A stretch of 64,000 nucleotides of DNA from UBA9973 sp964586975 (GTDB lineage: Bacteria > Patescibacteriota > Minisyncoccia > Phycocordibacterales > UBA9973). The notes beneath the pieces are model-generated. The model worked only from the letters and a program-made list of their open reading frames with translations, searched no databases and was not told the origin of the DNA. The position numbers and the translations under genes were made by a program. Positions 38,298 to 50,228 of the stretch are shown here, in pieces (the stretch's first letter is position 1; every line of letters begins with the position of its first letter). The DNA is taken from positions 15,333-79,332 of the forward strand of contig CAZPJV010000001.1 in assembly GCA_964586975.1 (NCBI GenBank). Reading direction: 5' to 3'.

Positions 38298-41897
<3,600 letters not shown>

Positions 41898-41902
41898 AAA
41901 AC

Positions 41903-41936
41903 GAAACCCCCTTTCGGGGGTTTCTCGGAGGCCGAG
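41903..41936 (+). terminator. Hairpins after rpoC
   Basis: GAAACCCCC-TTTC-GGGGGTTTC (41903-41923... no long T-run) directly followed by CTCGG-AGG-CCGAG. The first is a plausible partial terminator. Confidence 0.6.
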
Positions 41937-41971
41937 GCCATTGTTAATAAAGCATAGCAAATGTAAATCGC

Positions 41972-42370
41972 ATGTCTATTGTAAAAAAATTTCTTGAGTG
42001 GATAAAACTTAAGGAGAAATTACATAACAACAAGCACATGCCACCATTATTTAAAGAAGGAGAAATTTGGTGGTGCAGTATAGGTGAAAATATTGGTAGT
42101 GAAATAAACGGCAAGAGCGGATTGTTTTCTCGTCCAGTACTAATTTTCAGGAAACTTTCCAAATCTACTTTTATGGGCATACCTACTTCTTCTCAAGACC
42201 GAAAAGGTAGTTGGTACGTTCAAATAACCTTAGGTAATATAAAAAGTGTAGTAATATTAAGCCAAGCGAGGTTATTAGATTATAAAAGATTATCTTCCAA
42301 AATCGGAGAACTTGATGTGGTTGAAATGAATAAAGTGAAAGAGAAATTTAGGAGTTTATATTGTCCTTAA
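41972..42370 (+). CDS. MazF/PemK-like protein, without antitoxin
   Basis: This encodes 132 residues. KEGEIWWCSIGENIGSEINGKSGLFSRPVLIFRKLSKSTFMGIPTSS matches the MazF/PemK endoribonuclease fold, with the first strand, the RPVLI strand and the T/S near the active site; SVVILSQARLLDYKRL is the second conserved block. An N-terminal helical extension (about 1-24) is present. No antitoxin ORF precedes or follows it. Imperfect direct repeats (around 41943-41980 and 42412-42449) flank the gene, which interrupts an otherwise core rpoC-dnaG interval. It could be a lone toxin-derived RNase or a recent insertion. Confidence 0.75.
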   Translation: MSIVKKFLEWIKLKEKLHNNKHMPPLFKEGEIWWCSIGENIGSEINGKSGLFSRPVLIFRKLSKSTFMGIPTSSQDRKGSWYVQITLGNIKSVVILSQARLLDYKRLSSKIGELDVVEMNKVKEKFRSLYCP

Positions 42371-42379
42371 ACAAAAATT

Positions 42380-42410
42380 CCCCTCTTGCGAGGGGCCGTG
42401 GGAAATTCCC
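42380..42410 (+). terminator. Hairpins after the MazF-like gene
   Basis: CCCCT-CTTGCG-AGGGG (42380-42395) and GGGAAATTCCC (42400-42410). The layout parallels the hairpins before the gene and may be part of a duplicated flank. Confidence 0.45.
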
Positions 42411-42466
42411 AAAAGTAATTAAAGTATAGCAAATACAAACAATATGTCAAGTGAAAAAACACAAAT

Positions 42467-44182
42467 ATGATTATGGATTCACCCGTCGCTAAAATTAAAG
42501 AAAGGTTGGGGATAGAAGAAATTGCCTCGTCTTACATCAAGCTCACCCGGGCCGGCGCGAACCTGAAAGCCAAGTGTCCTTTTCACAACGAAAAGACGCC
42601 GTCCTTTTTCGTGTCGCCGGAGCGGGGCACCTATTATTGTTTTGGTTGCGGAGCCTCCGGCGACATTTTTACTTTTGTGGAAGAATTTGAGGGCCTGGAT
42701 TTCAAGGGTGCGCTGAAGTTGTTGGCGGACCGGGCCGGCGTGCAGCTGCCGCGTTTTAATCCGAAAGAGGAAAGCGAAAAAGAAAAATTATATCAGGCAA
42801 TGGAAGAAGCCGCTTTGTATTTTGAAAATAATTTAAAAAACAACAGCAAGGTACAAGAATATCTAAAATCTCGCGGTTTAAACGAGCAAAGCATCAAGGA
42901 TTTCAAAATTGGTTTCGCGGAGCCAGACTGGCGACTTCTGTATTCACACTTGAAAACCAAAGGTTTTTCCGATACGGAGATAGAGCGAGCAGGCTTGGCA
43001 AAAAAATCAGAAAAAGGCTATTATGACAGATTTCGCGGGAGAGTTATCTTTCCGATAACGGATTCCAGCGGGAGAGTTATCGCTTTCTCCGGCAGAATAT
43101 TCGGCGAGGGCGAGCCGAAATATCTGAATAGCCCCGAGACTCCCATTTTTTCCAAAAGCGCCGCGCTTTACGGCATAGATAAGGCGAAGGGTCATATTCG
43201 CAAAAACAACTTTTCTATTTTGGTTGAGGGCCAGATGGATTTAATAATGTCGCATCAAGCGGGCTATCGGAACACAGTAGCCGCTTCCGGCACCGCTCTC
43301 TCAGATGCGGTGCTCTCCCAGGAAAATGTGGTGTCCAATTTGGGCTTGGTGCGCCGGCTTGCCTCCAACATCGTGCTGGCGCTGGACGCCGACCCGGCCG
43401 GAGAAAAAGCGGCGGAGCGCGCGGGCCGGATTGCGCTCTCTCTGGGTATGGATGTGAAAGTGGCCAGTCTGTCCGCGGGCGCCGACCCGGCCGAACTTAT
43501 CGCTAAGCAAGGCGCGGAGGCGTGGCGCGAAGCCATAAAAAATTCCAAACATATCGTGGAATTCGCGCTGGCTAAAATTTTAGAGAAGCACCAGAGTGAC
43601 TCGCGCAAGGCCGGCCGGGAAATAAAAGAAAAAGTTCTGCCGTTCGTGGCCGCCCTGCCGAGCTCCATTGAGCGGGCGCATTTTTTGAAAAAAATCAGCG
43701 ACCAATCCGGCATTCCGGAGAGCGCCCTGGAAGAAGATTTTAAAAAAGTGGACCAAGCGCAAGGCAGTGAAAGAATTGAGTTGGCAGAAACGGAAGCGGC
43801 GCTGGACACTCTGCGCCGCCGGGATTATATTGAGCGCAAGCTTCTGGGCATCGCTTTCTGGCAGGCATCGCTCTCAAAACCCACGCTGGATTTCAAAGCG
43901 ATTTTTGAAAAATTGGCAAAGGAGCGCAAAAAATACGAGGATATCAAAAGCGACCTGATTTTTGAAGCGGAAATATTTTACAAAGATAGTGAAAATTTGG
44001 AAAAAAGCGTGCAGGAAATGTTCTTGAATCTGGAGGAAGAAAATATTAATGAAACGCTCAATCAGAAAATGCTCGCCCTGCGACGGGCACCGGACGAGAA
44101 ATCCGGCCAGGAAATTTTGAAAGAAATTGACGAATTAAATAAGAGTAAAGAAAAAATTAAGAGTGGTCGCGTAAAAAAATAA
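42467..44182 (+). CDS. dnaG: DNA primase
   Basis: This makes RNA primers at the replication fork. The 571 residues contain the CHC2 zinc domain (CPFHNEKTPSFFVSPERGTYYCFGCGASGDIF), the DnaG N-terminal catalytic part (FRGRVIFPITDSSGRVIAFSGRIF, YLNSPETPIFSKSAALYGIDKAK) and Toprim (FSILVEGQMDLIMSHQAGYRNTVAASGTALS, VLALDADPAGEKAAERAG). The C-terminal helicase-binding part is short and helical. Start ATG 42467 or 42473 cannot be separated. rpoD follows after 5 nt. Confidence 0.96.
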   Translation: MIMDSPVAKIKERLGIEEIASSYIKLTRAGANLKAKCPFHNEKTPSFFVSPERGTYYCFGCGASGDIFTFVEEFEGLDFKGALKLLADRAGVQLPRFNPKEESEKEKLYQAMEEAALYFENNLKNNSKVQEYLKSRGLNEQSIKDFKIGFAEPDWRLLYSHLKTKGFSDTEIERAGLAKKSEKGYYDRFRGRVIFPITDSSGRVIAFSGRIFGEGEPKYLNSPETPIFSKSAALYGIDKAKGHIRKNNFSILVEGQMDLIMSHQAGYRNTVAASGTALSDAVLSQENVVSNLGLVRRLASNIVLALDADPAGEKAAERAGRIALSLGMDVKVASLSAGADPAELIAKQGAEAWREAIKNSKHIVEFALAKILEKHQSDSRKAGREIKEKVLPFVAALPSSIERAHFLKKISDQSGIPESALEEDFKKVDQAQGSERIELAETEAALDTLRRRDYIERKLLGIAFWQASLSKPTLDFKAIFEKLAKERKKYEDIKSDLIFEAEIFYKDSENLEKSVQEMFLNLEEENINETLNQKMLALRRAPDEKSGQEILKEIDELNKSKEKIKSGRVKK

Positions 44183-44187
44183 ATTAT

Positions 44188-45348
44188 ATGGCCCAAAAAT
44201 CAAAAAAGAAAAAAATAAATAAAAAAAGAAAAATTATAAAAAGGGCGAAAAAGTCCCGACACCCGAAATTTGCCCGTTCCAGAAAAGCGGAGACCTGGGG
44301 CCTTTTGGCGGACGGGCTGACGGAAAAGGGCAAGAAACGGGGTTTTATTACCTATGATGAAATTCTGAAAACTTTTCCGGATATTGAGAACAATATTTTG
44401 TTTCTGGATGAGCTGTATGAAAGATTTTCCGTAGCCGGAGTAGATGTTCTGGAAGGCGGCAACTTGCTTAACTTAGATTTGGATATTTCCGACAAAGAGC
44501 TCGGCAAGGAAGGCCTGCACGATTCCATTCAAATGTATCTCAAAGAAATCGGGCAGTACCCGTTGATTCACGCCGGCGATGAGCGGGAGCTGGCCAAGCG
44601 TATTGAAAAGGGCGACCTGGAAGCGAAAAATCTCCTGGCCCGCGCCAACCTGCGCTTGGTGGTTTCTATCGCCAAAAAATACGTGGGCCGTTCCGCGAAC
44701 CTGACCCTGCTGGATTTAATTCAAGAAGGCAACCTCGGCCTTTTCAAGGCGGTGGAAAAATTTGACTGGACCAAGGGCTATAAATTTTCCACCTACGCGA
44801 CTTGGTGGATTCGCCAGTCCATCACCCGCGCCCTGGCGGACCAGTCCCGGACCATCCGCATTCCGGTGCACATGGTGGAAACCATTTCCAAATACAAACA
44901 AACGCATCGCCGGCTCTCGCAGGATTTGGGCCGGGAGCCGCTGGCGGAAGAAATCGCCACGGAGATGGGCATACCGGTGGAAAAAATTCATGTGATTGAA
45001 AATATTTCCCAAGATACCGTTTCGCTGGAACAGCCGGTGGGGGATGACGACGACAAATCCACCTTGGAGAATTTTATTCCGGACGACAAAATATTGCGCC
45101 CCGACCAGGAAGCTTCCCGCCGGATTCTCTCCGACCAAATCCGCGAAGTCTTAAACGAACTCAACCCCAAGGAGCGTAAGATTCTGGAAATGCGCTACGG
45201 CCTGCTGGACGGCATTCAGCATACCCTGGAACGAGTGGGGGAAGAGTTCGGCGTCACTCGCGAGCGCATCCGCCAAATTGAAGCCAAAGTGCACGAAAAA
45301 CTCCGCCAGCACGACAAAATTTCCCGGCTGAAAAATTACTTCGACTAG
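44188..45348 (+). CDS. rpoD: Primary sigma factor (sigma-70)
   Basis: This 386-residue initiation factor has a very basic N-terminus (KKKKINKKRKIIKRAKK) in place of the acidic region 1.1. Then region 1.2 (DSIQMYLKEIGQYPLI), region 2 (NLRLVVSIAKKYVG, LLDLIQEGNLGLFKAVEKFDWTKGYKFSTYATWWIRQSITRALADQSRTIRIP), region 3, and region 4 with the HTH THLERVGEEFGVTRERIRQIE-like segment. The region 2.4 and 4.2 residues look standard, consistent with the TATAAT and TTGACA elements seen in this window. It forms an operon with dnaG. Confidence 0.97.
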   Translation: MAQKSKKKKINKKRKIIKRAKKSRHPKFARSRKAETWGLLADGLTEKGKKRGFITYDEILKTFPDIENNILFLDELYERFSVAGVDVLEGGNLLNLDLDISDKELGKEGLHDSIQMYLKEIGQYPLIHAGDERELAKRIEKGDLEAKNLLARANLRLVVSIAKKYVGRSANLTLLDLIQEGNLGLFKAVEKFDWTKGYKFSTYATWWIRQSITRALADQSRTIRIPVHMVETISKYKQTHRRLSQDLGREPLAEEIATEMGIPVEKIHVIENISQDTVSLEQPVGDDDDKSTLENFIPDDKILRPDQEASRRILSDQIREVLNELNPKERKILEMRYGLLDGIQHTLERVGEEFGVTRERIRQIEAKVHEKLRQHDKISRLKNYFD

Positions 45349-45350
45349 AA

Positions 45351-45860
45351 ATGCACAAGAAAGACTCTTCCACCCCGTCTCGACTAAAGTCGAGCCACCC
45401 CTCAAGAGGGGAACATCCACCCCGGCGCAAGCGTCACCCCTCAAGAGGGGAATTATGGAATCCAAAATCTTTATATCCCTATTGGGAAATTCCTAAAAAT
45501 AAACTTTTGATTGAAAGAGCAAAAGAATTAAGAAGAGCCGGAAATCTATCAGAAGTAATTTTTTGGCAAACCTTCAAAGATAAAAACAAGTTCGGTTTTG
45601 ATATTGATCGGCAAGTTATTGTAGGCAATTACATCGTAGACTTTTTTATTCCGGAACTAGGTTTGGTTTTTGAGATAGATGGCTCAAGTCATGGCGATAA
45701 AATAGAGTACGATGCAGAACGAGACGCTTTTATGACAGATTTAAATTTGCGCGTAATTAGAATTCCCGATGTTGATATCAAGAAAAACATAGGTGGTGTC
45801 TATAATTTTGTTCTGGAAACTGTAGAAAAAAGAAAGAACGCATTAAGATTCCCCTCTTGA
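45351..45860 (+). CDS. DUF559 (Vsr-like, PD-(D/E)XK fold) nuclease-like protein flanked by inverted repeats
   Basis: The core is residues about 50-165: IERAKELRRAGNLSEVIFWQTFKDKNKFGFDIDRQVIVGNYIVDFFIPELGLVFEIDGSSHGDK, containing the DUF559 catalytic-like Asp and E-x-D residues (VDFFIPELGLVFEID), and ending LRVIRIPDVDIKKN. The first 40 residues (STPSRLKSSHPSRGEHPPRRKRHPSRGE) are translated repeat DNA, so the true start may be further in; no internal ATG is in frame before the domain, and a TTG near 45507 is possible. The C-terminus (ALRFPS) also runs into a matching inverted repeat. Nucleic-acid cleavage is inferred from the fold only. Confidence 0.72.
   Translation: MHKKDSSTPSRLKSSHPSRGEHPPRRKRHPSRGELWNPKSLYPYWEIPKNKLLIERAKELRRAGNLSEVIFWQTFKDKNKFGFDIDRQVIVGNYIVDFFIPELGLVFEIDGSSHGDKIEYDAERDAFMTDLNLRVIRIPDVDIKKNIGGVYNFVLETVEKRKNALRFPS
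45368..45455. repeat. Left inverted-repeat block of the DUF559 gene
   Basis: Two tandem units, each with CCACCCC at the left and CACCCCTCAAGAGGGGAA at the right, with inner palindromes CTCGACTAAAGTCGAG and GCGCAAGCG. The right-end unit is mirrored after the gene. Confidence 0.8.
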
Positions 45861-45893
45861 GGGGTGCCCCCGTCTGACGGGGGCGGGGTGGAC
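45848..45893. repeat. Right inverted-repeat block of the DUF559 gene
   Basis: TTCCCCTCTTGAGGGGTG, CCCCCGTCTGACGGGGG and CGGGGTGGA: the reverse complement plan of the left block. Confidence 0.8.
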
Positions 45894-46576
45894 TATTTTA
45901 TCGCGTCCAGTTTCTGCATCACCGCTTCATAGGGCAGGGCGCCGGGGATGGTGCCGACCAGTTTGCCGTTTTTTAGGATAAAGGAAGATGGCGTGCCGCT
46001 GACTCCCGCCCGCGTGCCGTCCGCTGTATCCGCGTCAATTTTATCTTTGAATTTTCCGCTGGCTAGGCATTCATTAAACCGAGCGACATCCAGTCCCACA
46101 TATTCCGCAATCTTCGGCAATTCGCTTGCCTCCAGGCCGTTATTGGCCGGAGTGATTTCAAAAACCCGGTCCGTGTATTTCCAGAAAGCATCGTTGCCGC
46201 CCTGTTCCCAGGCGCATTCCGTCGCTTCCGCTTCTTTGGGCGCTTTGGGATGCAGACCGACGATAGGGTAGTGCCGGTAAACCCAAGCGACGTTACCATT
46301 ATTATCTTCAACTACTTGGTGCATGACGCCGTGAAATCTTTGGCAGAAGGGACACTCCAAGTCGGAATATTCCACAATCATTATTTTCGCGTTCGGGTTG
46401 CCCAGAATATGTTCATTTTTTTCAACCGGCCTTATTTGAGAAACGAGATTGCCACTGCTGTCCAGCGACACCGGGGTTCCGGTTGCGGGGACACTGCCTC
46501 TCAAAAGAATTGCTCCGGCGACCAGGGCTCCGGCTAAAATTATGGCGCCGACTATTGGCTTTTGGTTGTTTTGCAT
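45893..46576 (-). CDS. DsbA-like membrane-anchored thiol oxidoreductase
   Basis: This encodes 227 residues. N-terminal anchor (PIVGAIILAGALVAGAILL), then a DsbA-type thioredoxin fold: HILGNPNAKIMIVEYSDLECPFCQRFHGVMHQVV with the redox CPFC, a helical insertion, and the cis-Pro loop VSGTPSSFILKNGK. It forms or reshuffles disulfides in exported proteins, several of which here (pilins, dockerin protein) are Cys-rich. It is transcribed alone, divergently from the DUF378 gene. The stop lies at the edge of the DUF559 repeat. Confidence 0.9.
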   Translation of the reverse strand: MQNNQKPIVGAIILAGALVAGAILLRGSVPATGTPVSLDSSGNLVSQIRPVEKNEHILGNPNAKIMIVEYSDLECPFCQRFHGVMHQVVEDNNGNVAWVYRHYPIVGLHPKAPKEAEATECAWEQGGNDAFWKYTDRVFEITPANNGLEASELPKIAEYVGLDVARFNECLASGKFKDKIDADTADGTRAGVSGTPSSFILKNGKLVGTIPGALPYEAVMQKLDAIK

Positions 46577-46635
46577 ATAGTTTGCTCTTTAAATTTTAAT
46601 CTACCCATTGTAGCATATTTGCGCTGGATGTGTGC

Positions 46636-46641
46636 TATAAT
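46636..46641 (+). promoter_or_regulatory. Extended -10 box of the DUF378 gene
   Basis: TGC-TATAAT, about 47 nt before the ATG at 46688. Confidence 0.6.
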
Positions 46642-46687
46642 ACAGATACTTAAAGGTCCTTTATTAACAATAACTTTTATAAAGTAT

Positions 46688-46972
46688 ATGTGCATGGGAA
46701 AAGGTCACTGGGGAGGTTGCGGTGTGCACAAGACGGTTATGGTCTTGTTGCTCGTCGGCGGTTTGAATTGGGGCTTGGTCGGTCTGGGTATGCTCCTGGG
46801 CAGCGACTGGAACGTGGTCGGTATGCTCTTGGGCGGTTGGCCTACGGTTTTGGCGATTGTTTATCTCTTGGTCGGAGTTGCCGCGGTTATGAGTCTCTTC
46901 GGCTGCAAGTGCAAGAAGTGCATGGCGGCCTGCGCCGAATGCGGCGGCCACGACATGGGCCAGAAGATGTAA
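46688..46972 (+). CDS. DUF378 small membrane protein with Cys-rich tail
   Basis: This encodes 94 residues from the ATG at 46688 (or 46694). VHKTVMVLLLVGGLNWGLVGLG and PTVLAIVYLLVGVAAVMSLFG are the two membrane segments with the GGLNWGLVG hallmark of DUF378. A tail CKCKKCMAACAECGGHDMGQKM adds five cysteines plus His/Met, and the N-terminus has two more (MCMGKGHWGGCG), which suggests metal binding. The family function is not known to me. Confidence 0.85.
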   Translation: MCMGKGHWGGCGVHKTVMVLLLVGGLNWGLVGLGMLLGSDWNVVGMLLGGWPTVLAIVYLLVGVAAVMSLFGCKCKKCMAACAECGGHDMGQKM

Positions 46973-46997
46973 TTGACATTTCCAAGAGCGGGAGCTT

Positions 46998-48242
46998 ATG
47001 GCCGGAATAGGGGATATCATCCTTAATATTTTGCTTTTTTTGTCTGTCTACGTGCAGGTATTTTTTCTGGTTACTTTTATTGAAAATAGAAAAAAGATAA
47101 CCATTCGCACAGGCGAAATAAAACTTGCGCGCTACCCCGCGGTGACCATAACCGTGCCCTGCTGGAACGAGGAGCAAACAGTCTACAAAACGGTGCGCTC
47201 TCTCTTAAATTTAAATTACCCGCAAGACAAAATAAAGATTTTTCTGGTGGACGACGGTTCCACCGACGGCACCCGCGGCATCATCCGAAAATTCGCGCGT
47301 TATAAAAATGTGAAAGTTTTTCACAAGGCCAACGGCGGCAAGCATACCGCGCTGAATCTGGGGCTGGAGCATGCGGCGACGGAATTCGTGGGTTGCCTGG
47401 ATGCGGATTCCATAGCTCATCCGGAGGCCCTGGCGCGCCTGATGAGTTATTTTGAAAAAGACCCGGCAGTGATGGCGGTGGCGCCGTCGGTGCTGGCGGC
47501 CGGCGCGGAAAATGCCGTGCAGTCGGCGCAACGGCCCGAATATTATGTCGGCGCTTTCATTAAAAAAGTGCTAAGTTTGCTGGGAGGCATGTATGTCGTG
47601 CCCGGCCCCCTGACCGTCTTTAAAAAAGAAGTTTTTGATAAACTGGGCCCGTATCGGCACGCTTATAATACCGAAGACCTGGAGATTACCTACCGGATGC
47701 AGAAAAATAAATATAAGATAGAGCAATGCCACGATGCTTATGTCTATACGGCCACCCCGCCGACCCTCGGCCAGCTGTATCGCCAGCGAATTCGCTGGAT
47801 TTACGGCTCCATCAATAATCTGATTGACTACCGCGGATTATTGTTTAAAAAACAGCACGGCAATTTTTCTTTTTTTACCTTACCCTCGGTAGTGGTTGCG
47901 ATTTTGACTATCAGCTACATTTTCGGCCGCATTATTTATAACTTGGGTGATTACTTGTATGCCAAATTCTTGCAGGTCAAAATAACCGGCTTTTATTTTA
48001 CCTCCAGCCCCAATTTTTTTGACCCTTTCTTTATTGATATGCAGGCCGTCTTTTTCATCGGAGTGTTGTCTTATCTCTTTACCGTTTTCGCTGTAGTGGT
48101 GGGTAAAAAAATGGTGGAAGGCCGGTGGCGCTTCTCGGCGGATATGTTGTATTTTTTCGCCCTCTTCGGTATTTTTGTTCCGATTTGGTTCGCCCAGGCG
48201 ATTTTTAATACGCTGGTTTCCCGGAAGCCCTCCTGGAGATGA
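46998..48242 (+). CDS. Family 2 glycosyltransferase, processive membrane type
   Basis: This encodes 414 residues. One N-terminal membrane helix, then a GT-A domain with VTITVPCWNEEQTVYKTVRSLLNL, IFLVDDGSTDGT, NGGKHTALNLGLEHA, VGCLDADS (DxD), NTEDLEITYRM and QRIRWIYGS (the QxxRW motif of processive synthases). Three or four helices close the protein. The PgaC/NodC/cellulose-synthase-like plan suggests synthesis and export of a surface polysaccharide. It is followed 6 nt later by a thioredoxin-like membrane protein gene. Confidence 0.9.
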   Translation: MAGIGDIILNILLFLSVYVQVFFLVTFIENRKKITIRTGEIKLARYPAVTITVPCWNEEQTVYKTVRSLLNLNYPQDKIKIFLVDDGSTDGTRGIIRKFARYKNVKVFHKANGGKHTALNLGLEHAATEFVGCLDADSIAHPEALARLMSYFEKDPAVMAVAPSVLAAGAENAVQSAQRPEYYVGAFIKKVLSLLGGMYVVPGPLTVFKKEVFDKLGPYRHAYNTEDLEITYRMQKNKYKIEQCHDAYVYTATPPTLGQLYRQRIRWIYGSINNLIDYRGLLFKKQHGNFSFFTLPSVVVAILTISYIFGRIIYNLGDYLYAKFLQVKITGFYFTSSPNFFDPFFIDMQAVFFIGVLSYLFTVFAVVVGKKMVEGRWRFSADMLYFFALFGIFVPIWFAQAIFNTLVSRKPSWR

Positions 48243-48248
48243 GAAACT

Positions 48249-48905
48249 ATGATTGATTGGAAAAAATATCTGATTGTGTTTCTGATTACCGCCGGGCTGT
48301 TTTTGACCGCCAGTTATTTGAGCAACTATTTCGGCGGCAAGAAAGTTGCGGAACTGAAAACTGTTCAGGACCAGATTGCCATTGACATCCTGTCTTCCGA
48401 AACCCAGTTCTCCCTGCTGTCCGAACTTTCCTGCAAAAATATTTCCGGTTCCCTGCTGGCCGGCGAACTAGCGGAGTTGGGGCGGAAACTGGAGTGGGGC
48501 GAAAAAAATTTAAGCGATGACGCGACCCTGCTTTCTTTGAAGAGATATTACTTCCTGCTGGAAATCAAAGACTATCTCCTGTCCAAGAAAATTGCCGAGC
48601 GTTGCGGCAAAAAATCGGCCTTCATCCTGTATTTTTACGCCGCCGCGGCAGATTGCGACTTATGCGAGCAGGAAGGTTTGGTGCTGACGGCCTTGCGCGA
48701 AAAATATCCGGAACTGCGCGTTTATTCTTTTGATTACGGTGCCGACCTTTCGGCGGTCAAGGCGATGATTCAAATTTACAAAATCAAGGACACCGCACTG
48801 CCGGCGCTGGTGATTGACGACGACTTGCTGACCGGCTTCCGCGACCTTGAAGAACTCTCCGAGCTGATAGAAAAATCCTTCAAACTGCAGGGGGCAGAGG
48901 AATAG
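48249..48905 (+). CDS. Membrane-anchored protein with thioredoxin-like domain
   Basis: This encodes 218 residues: N-terminal anchor (YLIVFLITAGLFLTASYLS), a helical middle, then SAFILYFYAAAADCDLCEQEGLVLTALREKYPELRVYSFDY, where CDLC occupies the thioredoxin active-site position, and ALPALVIDDDLLTG gives the cis-Pro loop. The fold assignment is inferred from these two landmarks. Its partner is unknown; it is co-transcribed with the glycosyltransferase. Confidence 0.65.
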   Translation: MIDWKKYLIVFLITAGLFLTASYLSNYFGGKKVAELKTVQDQIAIDILSSETQFSLLSELSCKNISGSLLAGELAELGRKLEWGEKNLSDDATLLSLKRYYFLLEIKDYLLSKKIAERCGKKSAFILYFYAAAADCDLCEQEGLVLTALREKYPELRVYSFDYGADLSAVKAMIQIYKIKDTALPALVIDDDLLTGFRDLEELSELIEKSFKLQGAEE

Positions 48906-48966
48906 AAATCACAGCGTTTTTTCACCATTTTGCGGTTTTCCCCTGTAGTAATTAGAGCAGAACTGT

Positions 48967-48972
48967 TATAAT
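48967..48972 (+). promoter_or_regulatory. -10 box of the 48995 gene
   Basis: TATAAT 22 nt before the ATG at 48995. Confidence 0.5.
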
Positions 48973-48994
48973 TGTAGGTGTCTCTACTAACTCT

Positions 48995-50224
48995 ATGAGA
49001 AGGCTAAAAATAACGGTGGGTGCGCACCAATATTTAATATCCCTCCGGGTGGTTAGTGTTTTGTTTTTTATCTTTATATTTTTAGGTTCTTATTCGTTCT
49101 ATCGTTCCAATCAAGTAAGTGCGCAAACGGTCGTGTTTTATTCTACTAGTTGCCTAGGGGGATGGAAGAACGTGGAAAAGGCGATGGGCATGCCGGAGGT
49201 GGAGAACGGGATGGTGGCCGAATACAACGACAGCAATTCCGCCTCTCTTTCAAACACCACTTCGCAAATTTTTTGCGGGGGATTCAAAGGGGAAATTCCG
49301 AAAGATGCGCTCCAGAAAAAAATAGTTGTTAAATTTTCCTGGGCCGAAAAAAATACCAATAGCTCTCAAAATGAGCCGGACACTAACTCTGAGAGCGAGA
49401 CTATTCCCTTAGAAGGGGAAGTGTTGTCCGGTGAAGTTGAACCTGAACCTGAAGTTTTGCCAGCAGAAGATGTCCCTCAAGAAATTTTACCAGAAGAAGA
49501 AGATTCAGGCACCGAGCTGGTGGAGCCAGAACCAGAAGCATCCGAACCAACGGAACCAGAACCAACTATACTAAATTTAATAACCAAAACCGCGCACGCG
49601 GAAACCCTATATTTGGACGGCGATGTCCCAGATGGGCGGCTGGAAGTGTTTTACACCATTGACGGAGAAAATTGGCAGTCCTTAGGTTTTGTACCAGATG
49701 TTAATAATGGAGTATCTTTTGAAATGCCGACCGGTATATTTACAACTGTGGAGGATTTGGAAAAAGTTCAGATTGCTATACATACAATGCCGACTTTTGA
49801 CAATATTCATACCATATATTTGGACTCTGTTTGGCTGGAAGTGGAATATGAAAATCTGAATGCAGAGTCAGCAAAAGGAATCACTAGTTTCAAAATATTC
49901 GTTCTGCCTCAGGATAGGCTGGAAAAAGAAGTAAATGAGTGGCTGTCTCTGCAGAAAAACATAGAAGTGGATGATATCAAAGTGGAAGATTATGGCGGCG
50001 GCGGTTATTTGATAGTAATAAGCTATCACTCCGGCGGAATCCTCGGCAACTCAACGGCGCGGCTTAAGGTTGTGGTAGGAGAAAATCCGGAAGCTGATGC
50101 TCAAACATTTTTATCAACCCTTCTGCCGGCACAAGTCGTGCACTCAATTACAGCCACCGCCGGCTCATTCTCCAGCCAACAAACGACTATTACCGTGCCA
50201 ATAATTTTTATCGTTTACGAATAG
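48995..50224 (+). CDS. Secreted protein of unknown function
   Basis: This encodes 409 residues and is not recognised. It has a basic N-terminus and a hydrophobic segment (VVSVLFFIFIFLGSYSFYRSN), so it is exported or anchored. Residues about 50-110 (FYSTSCLGGWKNVEKAMGMPEVE..) contain two cysteines. A Glu/Pro-rich stretch (about 125-200, repeats of EPEPE) acts as a spacer. Residues 205-290 look like a beta domain (YTIDGENWQSLGFV, YLDSVWLEVEYE), and the C-terminal part (about 300-405) has LPQDRLEKEVNEWLSLQKNIEVDDIKV. It is followed 4 nt later by the beta-lactamase-like gene, so they are likely expressed together. Confidence 0.7.
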   Translation: MRRLKITVGAHQYLISLRVVSVLFFIFIFLGSYSFYRSNQVSAQTVVFYSTSCLGGWKNVEKAMGMPEVENGMVAEYNDSNSASLSNTTSQIFCGGFKGEIPKDALQKKIVVKFSWAEKNTNSSQNEPDTNSESETIPLEGEVLSGEVEPEPEVLPAEDVPQEILPEEEDSGTELVEPEPEASEPTEPEPTILNLITKTAHAETLYLDGDVPDGRLEVFYTIDGENWQSLGFVPDVNNGVSFEMPTGIFTTVEDLEKVQIAIHTMPTFDNIHTIYLDSVWLEVEYENLNAESAKGITSFKIFVLPQDRLEKEVNEWLSLQKNIEVDDIKVEDYGGGGYLIVISYHSGGILGNSTARLKVVVGENPEADAQTFLSTLLPAQVVHSITATAGSFSSQQTTITVPIIFIVYE

Positions 50225-50228
50225 GCAT

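Noticed and set aside
46562..46687. Longer start for the DUF378 protein
   Set aside because: The region contains the TATAAT promoter and the divergent DsbA-like gene start.
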